Assembly: GCA_028023455.1 (NCBI GenBank) | Contig: JAQFVV010006200.1 | Span: 4,505,860 to 4,569,859 of the forward strand | DNA from: Epiperipatus broadwayi | Lineage: Eukaryota > Onychophora > Udeonychophora > Euonychophora > Peripatidae | Reading direction: 5' to 3' | DNA: 64,000 nucleotides | Part shown: piece after piece, positions 47,798 to 60,789 of the stretch | How the letters are laid out: every line of letters starts with the position of its first letter | Position numbering within the stretch: position 1 is the stretch's first letter | Translations under genes and position numbers: made by a program | The notes under the pieces: generated by a model | Seen by the model: the letters and a program-made list of their open reading frames with translations, nothing else | Databases searched by the model: none | What the model was told of the DNA's origin: nothing

Positions 47798-48096
47798 CTA
47801 TTACATTCTTTACACAGAACCTAAACTCTCCATACAGTTGTGCCACTCAGTGAAAGCCAGAGTAATCAATGGGTGCAAGAAGGTTTGTGCATAAAATGTC
47901 TATCTTGTGCCTACTCACCCAATATCTCCAAATTAGTTTCTAGCTTCTGGCTTTCATCAGTGAGGAGCCACAACTAGAAATTAGTCTGGCTTGTACTGAT
48001 GGCACTACTGTATGGATAGTTTAGCATCTGTGTAAACAGCTAGTGTATGCATAAGAAATGGTGGTCATGTCATATTTAGTGGTCTATTACATTCTT
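47798..48096. mobile_element. Family A element with 13 bp target duplication
   Basis: CTATTACATTCTT at 47798-47810 and 48084-48096 flanks a short copy (47811-48083) inserted in the RTE relic. The left arm (taaactctccatacagttg) and right arm (gcactactgtatggatagttta) are complementary. The centre is shorter than in the 17.8 kb copy because the arms almost meet after the hammerhead. Left end truncated relative to the right. Confidence 0.8.
47925..47966 (-). ncRNA. Hammerhead ribozyme, type I, intact core (family A)
   Basis: Minus strand: UCCUCA, CUGAUGA (47954-47960), AGC-CAGAA-GCU with an A/A pair at the base, GAAA (47937-47940), ACUAAU, U at the cleavage position, UGGAGA. Stem I pairs at 5 of 6 positions. 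Invariant core residues are all present. The weakened stem I and stem III make activity uncertain. Confidence 0.62.
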
Positions 48097-48551
48097 CCAA
48101 TCATCTAATATATTTTTTATCAATTAGAAACTTGGTATAACTTTGCCAACAATTTTTATATTTCTTCATTTATTTCTTTTAAGATATCAATTATAATTAT
48201 ATCATTTTCTGGAACTTTTCACACTTTTTCATTTAAAATGCTCCATAATTAAGATGTAATAACTAAAGGGGATAATAAAGAACAGAAATATAAAGATTAT
48301 TTCTGTTATTTATTATAATAACAATCCAGAAAAAATATTTAATTCAATTGTAGGGGATAATTTTTTTTTGTTCTTTATTACTATTTAATTCTTTATAGAA
48401 CTCTTGCATACATTTCATAATGTCACCTTTTCTTTTAGTAATACAATAGTTATGTCTTTTCTTCTTATTGCAGAGATAACTTTTAAAATCTTCGTTACAA
48501 TATATATATACATATATATACTTACATCTTTTAATAGCACAAAATTTTACT

Positions 48552-48690
48552 TCCGCTTTTGGCAGCCATCTTTGCAACTGGTCTTACAAAAAGCGTCCCT
48601 TAGCGATTCAATTTCAGGAAGATAGGGACGATTGTCCCCTTACCTTTACGTTTCTTATTCAAGGTAAGTCGGTTTTAATCATTATATATT
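48552..48690 (+). promoter_or_regulatory. LINE 5' untranslated region with YY1-like motif
   Basis: The first 139 bases of the LINE. GCAGCCATCTT (48562-48572) matches the reverse YY1 consensus GCCGCCATCTT with one difference, about 10 bases from the 5' end, as in mammalian L1, where such a site positions transcription start. Function here is inferred. Confidence 0.45.
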
Positions 48691-51334
48691 ATGGAAAGTG
48701 ATAATATAATCGATAACTCGCAAATTAAGGTTAGCCCCGATCTCAGCATTCAATCTAGCAATGCAGTCATCGGTCATAAATTTTATAGTCTTAGATCTAA
48801 TCTAAATTCATCCAAAATAACTTCTACAACAAATAAAAACCCACAAACCAATATTTCAAAAGAAAACAGCATCACAAATATCAACAAAAGTTTAGAAAAT
48901 ATTCAACTTACCCCTAATATAAGTAATAGCATTAATATCTCATCAAGCGAAACTATTGAAATTTTTAAAAATTCAAGTAAAAACCAATCATCACCTCTCC
49001 GAAGACTTTACGCACCCTCAGAAGACTCTAATGAGCAATTTACTTTGCCCAATAATACCCTGGAAACCATATCTGATAATAATAGACAAAATTACCGACA
49101 AGATGATTTCGGCAAATTTTTTAAAGTAAAAACTTTTCCACCAGAGGTCGACAAAACCAGTGCTGTCACATTACAGTTTGTCAACAGTAAATTTAAAAAT
49201 CAAAAGAAGAAATAAATTTTAAAACCGATAAATCACACTCCAGAACAAACAAAGATTATAGCGCAGAACAATCCATTGCTACTTCAGCTAACTTACAATC
49301 TAATCCAATTTCTTCAATACCAATATTGAAAAATTCCTCTACGTACGCAAATATCGTAAGGTCTAAAAATTCTGAGAGCATCTCCGAAAATATTAAGGCT
49401 GATAATTTCAATGAACTATATTTGAATATCTCAGAACTAGACATAGAACAAGAATCAAACACTTTGGAAAATGTCTCATTTAATATAGATGAACTTAATG
49501 ACGACATGTTCCTAAAAATAAATAATGAGTTCAACAAAACGATTCCCAATAGCCTATATAAATCGTTTGCTAACTACTACAGCGATAAATCGTTAATATT
49601 AGCTATAACAAATCAACAATGTGCTCTATATAAGTTCCCTCTAGAACAGCTATACAGTCTAATCAATCAAAAACAATTAGGCAGAGGCATTCATATGATT
49701 CTTAATCATCCCAATGACCGCTATGTTATCGTTGAGTTTAAAACGTGGGCAGACCGTATGAACTTTAAAAATAAATACAGATCTTTAGGAAATTTTATAC
49801 TATGCTCCATAGATATGAACCGTCCTGTTACACTATCTGGCAGAATCCAAAACTGCCTTGCCCACTTGAAAGAACAAGAACTACAAGACATCCTTATTAA
49901 TTATGGTTCAGTTAGCAAATTTAAACACCTATTAAACCCTCACTGTGAAGATCAAATCCTGTCCAATACAGTTATCTTCACACTTACATTGAAGAAAAAC
50001 ATTATACCCACTGACATACCCACTATTATTACTGCAAGAGGCTCTCCTATGGTTTTGACTTTCAGGGGAGTACATCCACAATGTTTCTTCTGCCTTCAAA
50101 GAACACACCTCATTAAAGATTGTGCAGCAAGAATATGTACACACTGTGGTATTAAAAAGAATAAAGTTCACAGATGTCCTGGTAGACCTACTAACATGGC
50201 TTTCACATCCTTAAATAGACAATCACCACATGGGCCTAATTCAATCAGCAACCTCACAAACCCAGACAACCTGAGTCAAATAAATCCTCCAACAAACTCT
50301 TTCACATCCAAACCTATCTTTCAAAATGAAAATATTCAAGAAAGAACAAACGACAACCTCTACACTAATAGTAGTGAATCAGAGATCCAAGCAATTACAT
50401 ATACTGCGCCTAAACCAATCACTCAAACCGATAAGACTAAAGATCTTACATACGATACATATTATACTAATCCCGGAGAAACAATACTAGGCCAAACTCT
50501 TGACACAAAAGAAGGCAATATGACCAAACCACCTGACGAGAGCAAGGAAAATACAAGCGATGAAGAAAATACACTCAAAAAATTTCAAAACAATCCATCC
50601 ATAACAACTCCCACCCAGTCTAAAACCACTGATACATCTTCATGTGGGTCAGTTAAGTCCAGTAAACCTAAACAAAGTGATCCACAAACTGTCCTCAATT
50701 CTTCAACTCCTGCAATAATTAACCATCCAGATGAAAAGACTTGTCAAACACACAACCCGAAAGTCAGCATAGTTAATGTTTCCCAACAGTTACAGCAAAC
50801 CGAAAATGACTCAGGTCTAAAATTTAAAACAAATTCCTATAACAATAAAAAAACACTTTTATCAAAAGAACAGGAAAATGAAAAAAACACTACTAAACTT
50901 AAAAACCCTCAAAAAACCGACACAACAAATACCCAAAATACAAATAAGAAAATTAAAAGAAAATCAATTCGTTCAGATAAATCAAGCTCTGATGATGATA
51001 GCGCCCTCTGATACATTACTCATCTCCACCCTCTAACAAACAAATTTCAGATATATCAAGCACAAAGCCTCGCAAATCCATAGAAAAAAAGAGGAAAACC
51101 ATGGATCCTACAACCATTGCTACCATTGATCCTTCTGACGAATCTCAGACAGATTACACTACTTCATCAGACACCGAAGACTTCATGGATGCATTTCCTC
51201 AACCAACAACTATATCACCAATCCATCCACAAATTCAATCACAAGACTCTGATTGCCAAACAACATCAGACCTCATTAACATGGAGATGTCCCACATTGA
51301 CTTGGTACACTTTGCTGAGGACGGTTTGGATTAA
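48691..51334 (+). pseudogene. LINE ORF1 (RNA-binding, gag-like), two frameshifts
   Basis: It starts with ATG at 48691. Segment one (to 49215) is Ser/Asn-rich. The frame then shifts near 49195-49215, in an A-rich stretch, into the frame that runs to 51011. A second shift near 50995-51011 leads to a third frame ending at 51334. The middle part has an RRM-like region (RGIHMILNHPNDRYVIVEF) followed by two zinc knuckles: CFFCLQRTHLIKDC (CX2CX4HX4C) and CTHCGIKKNKVHRC, encoded at about 50082-50181. The rest is Ser/Thr/Lys-rich with basic patches (KIKRKSIR, EKKRK) and an acidic tail. Expected role: coats the element RNA and acts as a chaperone. Downstream ORF2 begins 7 bases after the stop. The disrupted frame would make about 880 residues if continuous. 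Confidence 0.82.
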
Positions 51335-51340
51335 TCTATC

Positions 51341-54300
51341 ATGTTCTGCAAAATTGCTGGCATTAACATTCATGACATCAACTCAATTGATAGAGTTCTA
51401 GCTATTAAAAACTGGCTCTCACTCTGCTCCCCTCATATACTTCTTATGGGTGAAACTAAATATCACCATAAGACCGATCATAAAATACTATCTCTTCTCT
51501 CAACTCTCGGATTTACTAGATTTTCCATAGGCCATTCTGCTTCAGGTGGAGTCGGTATTCTGCTCAGCAAGTCAACACCACCAAACAGTTTTAGCATTCT
51601 ATTCCTAGATGCCAATATTATTATCATAGAAATAGACTATTGGGGTTATCCGATCATCATAGCTTATATATATACAGCCAAAGACACCTCTCAATATCTA
51701 AAAATAATCCACATCCTAAATGCCATCAACGCTAACAGAGCCTCCCCTACTATTCTTCTGGGAGACTTTAACACCACATACAATGACTTCAACAAGAGAT
51801 TTTTGTATCTAATAAATCGCAGATTAATGTGTGGAGAGGGCTTCTTCCCTCCCGAAGCCTACTCTTTCTATACTAAAACTAAAAAGTCACTAATTGATTT
51901 GGTTTACTACACCCCAGACCTCCATTTCAACCTTGATGCAGCCTTGGCCCCTGTTGCTTTCTCTGATTATATGGCTCTAATCTTACAACTTACACCTATT
52001 TCAATCCCTGCACCTATTGATGGACCTGGTAAAACCATGCGCATGATCACCCAATCAAATATGACCGAAGCGATAGTATCTGAGGCATACATCCTTTTCC
52101 AGAAAATAAACATCCTTTCCCTTCCTGCTAAGGAGGGCTGGTTTTCCTTCATCGGAATACTACAATCCATATTAAATCACCACGCCAGGAAAATCAAAGG
52201 ACCTAATGGCCTTCTAAATGATCTAACAGACATTAATATACAACTTCAAGCTTTACAGCAAAATTTCACAAATACAGAAAAAAATCATCTTCCTTAAAAA
52301 TCTCTACAAAATCAAGCAAAAGTCCCTTGCAGAATATATATCCATCAGAAGAGCCAAATGTTTCTTAGCACAACAACACTGCTGGACGAGAGACTACCTT
52401 AGATGGGCACTGGGGTACAATAGAAAACAAATCACTCCCTTATCCATTAATTCTAATGGAACCAATCTCGTTGGCTTTCCAATGATGCAGCACATCAGCA
52501 AACAATTCTGCCAATTAATGCAAAAAGATGGAGCTCCTCCTATAAACAGCTGGTTGGATGCTGGTGACCCCGGTGAACATGGCATCATAGAAATCCAAAT
52601 CAAAAAGAAGATAACATCTCTCCCTGACGGCGTTCATCCTGGCCTTCATGGCATCCCAAATTTCCTTCTCAAACACCTCAGTCAATTCACTGTGCCAATT
52701 ATTAAAAAAAATGATTGATCACCTAGCCTCCAGCAACAGAAACATAACAGATCTTTACCCAGTGGCACTCGTGCCTTTTATTAAAAAAGCAAAACCACTA
52801 AACGACATTAACAATATCCGGCCAATTTCCATGACCCCATTGCTTATCAAGATAATTGAGTCAGTCATTAAAGATCAAATCCAAACTCAAATCCTTAGCC
52901 ATATCTCGTCAAACCAATACGGAAAAAAGGGATCATCAACCTCGCATGCTATGTCCAATGTAACTGCACTATTCAATTACATCAGAGGACATCGTAAATC
53001 AAAACCTATTGCTGTCCAGCTGGATGTTGCGGCAGCATTTGATTCAGTCCAGATAAATATCCTCCTGGATATTCTGTCGGAATGCGACATTCCAGCCGGG
53101 ATTGTTCAGATGATCAGCAATCTGCTCAACAACAGAGAGATTTTTCTCTCTCTTGATGGCAAGATCACACCAGGCTTCAAGCCATACAAGTCGATCCCTC
53201 AAGGATCTCCACTCAGTGCCCTTTTCTTCACAGCATACATCAACCCTCTTCTGATGGATATAGAAAAAAACCTCCCTGGAATTTTCCTTCCCTCTCTCAA
53301 TAAAAACTTCAATGTATTTGCATATATAGATGACATCATGGTTGTTCTTCCCACCATTAAATACCTTCCCCATCTCATGAACATCTTAAACAGAAATACA
53401 GCAAAACTTGGCCTACAAATAAACTTTAACAAATCTTCCATCTGGAAGATTATGTCTGGTAAACAAATTAACTCTCCCTTTTCTGCAAAACCCCAAAGAT
53501 ACCTAGGTTTCCCAATCTTCAAAACACCAACTGCAATGGCAAGAGAGATTCAAGATGCAATCCTCCATTCAACTGAAGCCATCACCACGTCATTCTCTAG
53601 AGTATACCTTTCATTATATGGAAAGGTTGGCCTCCTCAACATGATCATAATGCCAAAAATCTCATATTACCTTCCATTCGTAAAAATGTCTAAACAATTT
53701 CAAAATAAAATCAACCGATTATGTACCAAACTTCTTTGGAGAGGAAGGACAGTTGCTATTAGCTTGCGAGGCATCCAACGACCACGCAGGTTCAATGGAC
53801 TGTCATTCCACTCAATACAAGCAATAATTTTACAGAAAACCCACAACACTCTACATAATCTGATCCTCTCCTGTGGATACTCCAACATTATTAAAAAAAT
53901 TACACCGACAGATCATCCTCCACCCTCTGCCAGTTCATGGATAGCCTCTCTAATAGACCACCTACAACTTTATAACTCAATAATGCCCTTTAACCTTAAC
54001 AAAAAAATCACCTTATGGGAAGCATACAATATAATCAACTATAATCAACAACCCATAAAAACCAGCCTAAAAGTAACCAACCAAAGACTCATTTCACACT
54101 TTAAAAGATGGAGTCTGGAACCCAAATTCCTTGACTTCATCATTAAAATAAATCTCAATGCGCTTCCCATGAATTGGTTCCTTTATCACCGAAGAGGTTT
54201 TGCCAGCATTGACCCTATATGTGGTCTGTGTGCTCGTGAAGATGAAACCATAGACCATATTATACACCGGTGCCCAAGACTTAAAACACTGAAAGATATA

Positions 54301-54570
54301 ATTATAATCAATTCCAACATAAGACCTGATATGATTTTCTCACTTGAAAATGCCATTCATAATGGGTTTTTTTCAATAATAAGGCTTTCTACCTTTGTCC
54401 TATATTCCATATGGATAGTGAGATGCAAAACTCTCATGGAATTACCCCCGCCACAAATCATACCATTATTTTATCAAACACTCAAAAAAATCAAGAAACG
54501 TGACCAGCTCCTGGCCTCCAGTAAAGTCTTTGATGACACCTGGTCTTTAACTGCACTTTCCTTTTCCTGA
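51341..54570 (+). pseudogene. LINE ORF2 endonuclease-reverse transcriptase, two frameshifts
   Basis: It starts with ATG at 51341. Endonuclease (first about 215 residues): AGINIHDI, LLMGETK, GGVGILLS, LLGDFNTT, IDLVYY, and a final SDY where the family has SDH. The frame shifts at an A7 run (52278-52284) and again at an A8 run (about 52703-52710), after which it is open to 54570. Reverse transcriptase: FIKKAKPLNDINNIRPISM, motif A QLDVAAAFDSV (about 53017-53046), motif B IPQGSPLSALFF, motif C AYIDDIMVV (about 53320-53346), then INFNKS and YLG. The C-terminal zinc motif CGLCAREDETIDHIIHRC lies at about 54220-54275. Total about 1076 residues if continuous. Both shifts lie in homopolymers, so they may be real decay or sequencing error. 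Confidence 0.87.
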
Positions 54571-54846
54571 TTATCAACTCCCACCTACCCAGAATTATAG
54601 AATAGGAAATTCTAAAAGAAAATATTTATGTTTATATAAAAAATGATTATTCCATTAATCAAGTTATTAGAATCTCATCACTATACCTAACCACATAAGA
54701 GTATAACAACTGTACTCTCATAACAAAATCTAGCCAGATAACAAATAGAACATTATACAATCATATTATTGTACAATTTATTCATTTATCTATCCTTTAT
54801 TAGTATGTAATCACTATTTATTGTTAATAAAATTTTTGTTGAAATG

Positions 54847-54864
54847 AATAGCACAAAATTTACT
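54847..54864. repeat. Right target-site duplication of the LINE
   Basis: Matches 48533-48551 except for one missing T in the AAAATTTT run. Confidence 0.88.
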
Positions 54865-55620
54865 GAAAAATCTTTTTTTTTTGGGATCAGATATCTTTGT
54901 TGTACTTTTTAATAGTATATCAATCATTATCTTATTGAAGACAATCAAGTCTGAGCCATCATGCAAGGTCTAACTTAAATTCATTAGAGTATTTCTGAAG
55001 ACTAGGAATATTAACCATTGATGCTGCTTTCTTAATCATTTCCATCTCTCTAGTCTTGCATTAACATGTATTTTACAACTTACTAATCAATGATCACTTT
55101 GTGTTGAATTTATATCGAACATCACAATTTTTAATTCATATTTTCTGTTAGTCAAAATATAATTTAATTCTGTTATATCGTTATTTGGATGATATCCATT
55201 TCTGCTTAGTATTTTTCTCAAAGAAAGAATTCATATATAGGTTTTTCCAATGAAACTTTTGCAAATCTGTGTTCTTTTTTATTTTTATTACTATAATCAA
55301 ATTTAACCACAGCATCTTCTTCATCTTATCAATCTTTTACTAATTCTATAATAGTCTCCCATGATAATTAAAAAATGTTATTTGATCTGAACAAAAGCAT
55401 TTTGTAAAATCATATAAAAATCCTCTAATTTTTCATCAAAATGAGAACTTGTCTAATAGAGTAAATTCAAAATGGCAATTATAAAATTTAAAATAATCTA
55501 TTTAAAAAAATCATGGCATTTTATCACATAAGTTAATATATATTTTTTGATGTCCTTTGTAAAATGTTTATTATAATTATCACTTTTTTTTTTTTAATTT
55601 TAAATCTTTGTTTTATAATA
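54865..55620 (-). pseudogene. RTE-type LINE relic, 5' portion (interrupted)
   Basis: Continuation of the relic at 46480-48532, split by the LINE insertion. Minus-strand frames keep endonuclease-like traces: MGD near 55365, KFDYSNKNKKEHRF, and a segment resembling the conserved NEIDYI...SDHRLV region. Many stops. The outer boundary near 55.6 kb is approximate. Confidence 0.6.
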
Positions 55621-58600
55621 TATTTTTTATATTTATTATATATTTTGAATCTGGGAAAAAAAATTTAATATCTTTTCATTGTAAAGCATTACAATTGCTT
55701 GGTTTTTTTTTTTTTATACGATATTTTTTATTTATGAGACATTTTGGGAACTGATTGAGCGCACTGTCTAGGGTAAAGTTTTATACCAGTGGCTTTGGTG
55801 TAAAACCCTTATACACTGTTTCTCTTTGAACAGAAAACTTCAAGTACTTAATTAGATAGTATAATTTACAAAGATTTAATATACAGATTACTTTTATAAA
55901 TTACTAACATCTCAGATCACGTTCTTAGCCAGTCCGAAGAAGGACCATTATACTAAATGAAATATATACATTTAATTTTTATATATTATATCAGAACAAC
56001 ATAAATGTTATATAAAATAAAAAGGGAAGCATATAATTAATAATTTTTAAAACATTGTTATTTAATGCTAATAATTTAAATTACTAGATTTCATCAAGGA
56101 AGATAAATATATTTTAGTATTTGGTAAATAATCAAGAGATACACACACTATAAACCATGTAGCATGCACACATATATTAAACGCACACATCAAAAAATTA
56201 TTAAAGTGTATAATTAATTGTTTGTTTATTAAATATGACATATAACTAAAAATACTGAATAGATAATTTTTATCTACGATTTAAATTATAATTTACATTA
56301 TGCATATATGCATAATTTAATTTTAAAAAAACAACAACTATTTCCTCTCACGATATGCAACAATATACATTTTGCGATCACGAGTCTTTATTATTATTAG
56401 TTTATGCTTTATTATTATGCAAGATTGATTAAAGATCTTTTCTAACGTCATAAGTTAGATGAAAGTTTATACGTTTTTTTACTATGTAAATATACCATCT
56501 GATTGGCTATCACATAAGCATTTTTAAGGTGCTTCTGTCGAAGGTTTTAGCCTTTCACGTTATTAATATTGTTTTTTTACTATGTAAAGTAATTTAAATA
56601 AATTGTTAGTATTGAACTATTAACAATTTTGATCTTTTGCTAGTAAAAAAACAAAGTCCATCGAAAGCTTTTAAAATTAATTCATTTCAGAAGTCGTATT
56701 AAAATAAACAATGGAGGATAACATTTTAGAGATGGTTTTCTAAAATATTCATTTCTCTTCTTTTAATTGCAAGCTGATTTATCATTCCCTGTTTCTTAAA
56801 CTGAACACTTATAACATCAATTGCAATACACACGAGGAAACAAAACTGACAATTTCAATGGAATAAAATAGAATCTTCTACAAATAAATCCAAAGATTAT
56901 CCGTCTAATGTTTGAGAAGAAATTAAAGGCCTGAAAATGGACTTTAATTATGAAACTATTGAATCAATTTCTAATCAATAAATAAGAAAACTTCACACCT
57001 CCAATCCCATAATCTTATGCTCAGAATCAAACGATCATAAGAGTAAAATAAAAGAAGCATTCTACATTAATGGAAACATCCATGCTATCAATAGAAAAAG
57101 TGCTTGCTTCGAGATCTCGAAGAAATGGGCTACGTAACACTGGCTTATTTAAATATCTTTGCATATATTTTATTATACATTTTTTATGATGGCTATAATT
57201 ATGATGCATGGATTCTTGAAAACGTTAAGCCTATCGATATTAACATTTACTTTATATCTTCTCTACTAAAACTTACTTATAAATAAGTGTTTTGTTTACA
57301 TAATAATAAAAAATGTAATTGAATATTCATTGTTATGTCCAATGATTATATATATTTTTTTACCCTTTTTTAATATTAGAAATGTGTTAATGCCATATAT
57401 GTATTAATTAAACTTGTACGTGAGACACATATTTAGTAAGCTTACATTAATTTTGAATATGTTACACCCATAAGGAAGATGAATGATTGTTTAAATACTT
57501 TAATTCTAATTTATTAAAATAAGTATAAATAAAATTAAATATACACAATATGAATACCACTTTCATAAATAAAACATAAGTTCAGATTAAATAGAATTTT
57601 TTGAAAATTATTGAAGGGGGGGGGGTAATTATTATATTTACTTGAGATATGTTCAATTAAAGTTGTACAAATAATGGTCCAACATCGATACACTTGCATC
57701 TAGTTGTATAGGATAAAGTAAAAGCATATTCTGTAATACAAATATGTCTGAATTAAAAGTAAAACAACCAATAATAATATTAAAGTCAATAATTAAAAGA
57801 AAATTTATTGACAGTTATGTTTAACTGATGAGTCAAAACAGACTTATTCTACTAATGAGGGCTAGATTTAAATGTGTATAGGTGCTGCAATACTTCAAAA
57901 TGGAATGTCTCACTTATATTTATCACACATCATTATTTTTTTTTATTAACATGCATGATTAATAATTGCATATTATTTTTTTGGTATTCTGAAACTAAAA
58001 TAATTCGTTGTTGCACATGAAAGTTACTTCATTGGAGGCCAGAGATAAATCATGGATCCAGATGTTCCTATGACCTGTTGCTAAAAGGTATACTGCCGAT
58101 AATAATACATATATTTTTAGACATGCACATAATTATGTATTGACAATATATTAATTGAACCTGTTGCTGAAAGTGAGATTTATTAAGAGCTATTATTTTT
58201 AATATAGTATAATGAGCACAAAGCAATCCTATTATTTTAATATCTATATTGAGTTAATATAATCAAGACTCAAACATATAGCCAACACAGCTGATTATTT
58301 GTGGATTATATCAATTTTAATATACATTCCTGTTCATTAAAAATATACCCTATATATTTTAAAATTTATCAATTTAATACAAAATTGAAACAGACAACCC
58401 ACTATAAATAAAAAAATTACTTAATACACAACCCAACTTTAATTTTTTATTGAAACCTTATCAAGAAGTTTATTTTTATAAAATCACATAACCAGTTATT
58501 ATACTGCAACTCCACCTATGGACATCATTTACATTACATTACAAAAATTATAATTAGTAAAATACATACATGTATATAAACATGATTAAACTTATTGCAA

Positions 58601-60780
58601 TCCTTCTTTTTAATATATCTATTAATCTTACAGGTGTACAAACTCCAGTTGGATGAGTGAGTTAAAACTCTAAACTTTTGATTGGTTAATTACAGAATCA
58701 GCAGTAAAATATATTCATCATTTAATATTATATTTGTTTTAATTAATAACATCCTGATGTGTTGCAGTGAAACTTTCTTATATAATAATTTCTGTAGACT
58801 TTCAATATCATAATTTCTGCAGACTAAGTGCTTTCAGACTTTTGTTACTCCAAAATCAAGCAAATTAATAATTTGTCAGAATATAAAAGTGAATGAAAGT
58901 TTTTCCAAAAATAAATTTCTATTTGTAATTATAAAAATATTTTATAATGGAGAACCTAAAAAGAACATTTGTAACCTATTAGAAAATGTTGCGTACATCA
59001 TTGATTTTCTTTCTCAATTTATGTACATGTAAAAGTAAGTAATTTTTACTAAAATCTTAACTATTTTTCTAAAATAATTATATTTTCAGCATATTTTATC
59101 AAAATAATTTATAATATGTAAAAAAATGCTCTAAAAGCTTTATTTTCATTTTTGAAATCAAAACAAAGAAGTTGGAGCAGTGAAAATTATTGACAGGCGA
59201 ATCTTTTTTTGTTCCAAATGGGAACCAACCAATCAGCATCTATTAAAGTCTGCCTTCTCTCATTGCTGTAACTTCTTACATCAATATTGATTTTTTTTTA
59301 CTTGTAAAATAATTCTAGAGAAGGCAGCATCTTAGCATACTTTTTAAGCTTTAAAATGAGCCTAAATATGCTACAGTAATGTAAAAACTGCCTGTTTTAG
59401 AGTGAATTAAAGCCATATTCGAGTTGATTTACATCTTTCTTAAAAGGATTAACAAAGCAATCTAAAAAAATATTTTAAATTATAAATCTAAAGTTTCTAG
59501 TACTTGTGTTAGACCTTTAACCATATTTTTGCATTTGTTTACATTTTTTTAAATATTAAGTTTCATAACATTTTCTTTCCTTGTAATTTTCAACATACTT
59601 GATTACCTAAACATTTTTTTCACAATTCATTCTGTCCCATATCCAAAAAATGTATATATAATCCTGGTCTTATATTATTTATGTTATCAGCCCTATCATG
59701 TTCCTTACCTCTTTCAATAACAGTCTTTTCCATCTGATCTATATATTTTATAAAATGATCTTCATAAAGCCCATTGCTATATGTTATATGTAAGATATTT
59801 AGTTTAATCCTCTTGTAATATATATATTTATATTAATTCATAATAAATTAAGTTCTTATTAAAAAATAATATTCAATAGTTTATTATTTTTAAGTAGGCT
59901 GCTAGCATGCAATGTTATAATCTATAACTGTTATATATTTATAGAAAAGAGTGGAGGTTAAAAAAATGTTTTAAATTTCATCAATTTTTATAATACCTAA
60001 TAATATTTAACCATTTCTATAAATAAATAAAGATAGTTACAAAAACTAAAATTTCTACTTATGCGTGTGTATATATATATGTAGTACGCATGTAAGTATC
60101 ATTCTAAATATAAAATAAATGGCAATAGTATATAAATTGATCTGGAAATCAAACAATGGTTTTCAAAAAATATCACAATACACAGATCTAGAATCTACAT
60201 ATTGCAATTTATATGACTGGATATACATTTTCCAAAAAGCTCATGCCTGATAACCTAGCCTGGGTTTGAATCAAGATATATTGATGATAAAGAGATGGTG
60301 ACTGATCATATGAAAATGTTAACTTATTAAGGTCATCATTAATCACAAGACACCCAAACAACAAACAATGTATTTAACAGAAAGTCAGTAAAAGGTGAAA
60401 TAGACAATTAGCAAAATATATTCATGTGCCACATCCATATCACACAATAACATACTGTTATAATATATATAAAATGTGAAGTGAAAACATCTTCTACTGC
60501 CATATATAGCTAATGCACAAATTTTTACAGAATTTTATCTACTGTTACATTAGTCAAATTATATGGAAAACAAATTTGGGCAATTATAACTGTGACAGTG
60601 AAATTTCATTTATCCTGTTTGTACCTAATTGAAATTGGCTGAAATTAATATTCCCATATTAATAATCCTGTTAAAGATTATGGTTTAAGTATGAAAACAT
60701 TATGTAATATATTTTCTCATTTCAAATATATTACATAATATTTTCATATTGTAATTTTCATATTAATAATGATTCTTTGA
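55620..60780. other. No gene seen
   Basis: More than 5 kb of AT-rich DNA. There are G and T homopolymers (57617, 55700), an 11 bp inverted pair ctgccttctct/agagaaggcag around 59250-59330, and a hairpin at about 60695-60735. No coding or RNA gene was recognised. Confidence 0.5.
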
Positions 60781-60789
60781 TTGTATTCA

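Larger units (their letters stand above)
46480..48532 (-). pseudogene. RTE-type LINE relic, 3' portion (interrupted)
   Basis: Minus-strand frames, broken by many stops, retain RTE landmarks: near 47.2 kb a segment like FCELEQE...SHLNF.NDV around the FADD motif, and near 46.6 kb RDCKR-like and FADVPWRNEARNWK-like strings typical of the C-terminus. The 5' part continues beyond the inserted LINE at 54865. A 30 bp tandem duplication lies at 47343-47402. Inactive, and it forms the oldest layer of the nest. Confidence 0.7.
48533..54864 (+). mobile_element. Full-length two-ORF LINE, L1/Tx1-like, with target duplication
   Basis: AATAGCACAAAATTTTACT (48533-48551) recurs as the same string less one T (54847-54864), bounding an insert of about 6.3 kb (48552-54846). 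It has a 5' untranslated region, a long ORF1 with zinc knuckles, an ORF2 with apurinic-type endonuclease and reverse transcriptase, AATAAA shortly before the end and a short 3' tail without a long A run. It is inserted in an RTE relic in the opposite orientation. Base composition is richer in C on the plus strand than the surroundings. The ORFs carry four frameshifts in total. The clade is inferred from the two-ORF layout and zinc motifs; L1/Tx1-like is the best guess. Confidence 0.88.

Noticed and set aside
52648-52708. Apparent ORF start at the Met at 52648 inside the LINE
   Set aside because: The first 20 or so residues are out of frame. The real sequence enters this frame only after the A8 run near 52703-52710.
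57828-57860. CTGATGAGTCAAAACAGAC at 57.83 kb as a hammerhead
   Set aside because: The GUC/GAC stem II is followed by UUAU, not GAAA, and no closing stem I or relatives are present.
59222-59240. CCAAT-box-like aaccaatcagc near 59.23 kb
   Set aside because: An isolated short match without a gene or other promoter features nearby.
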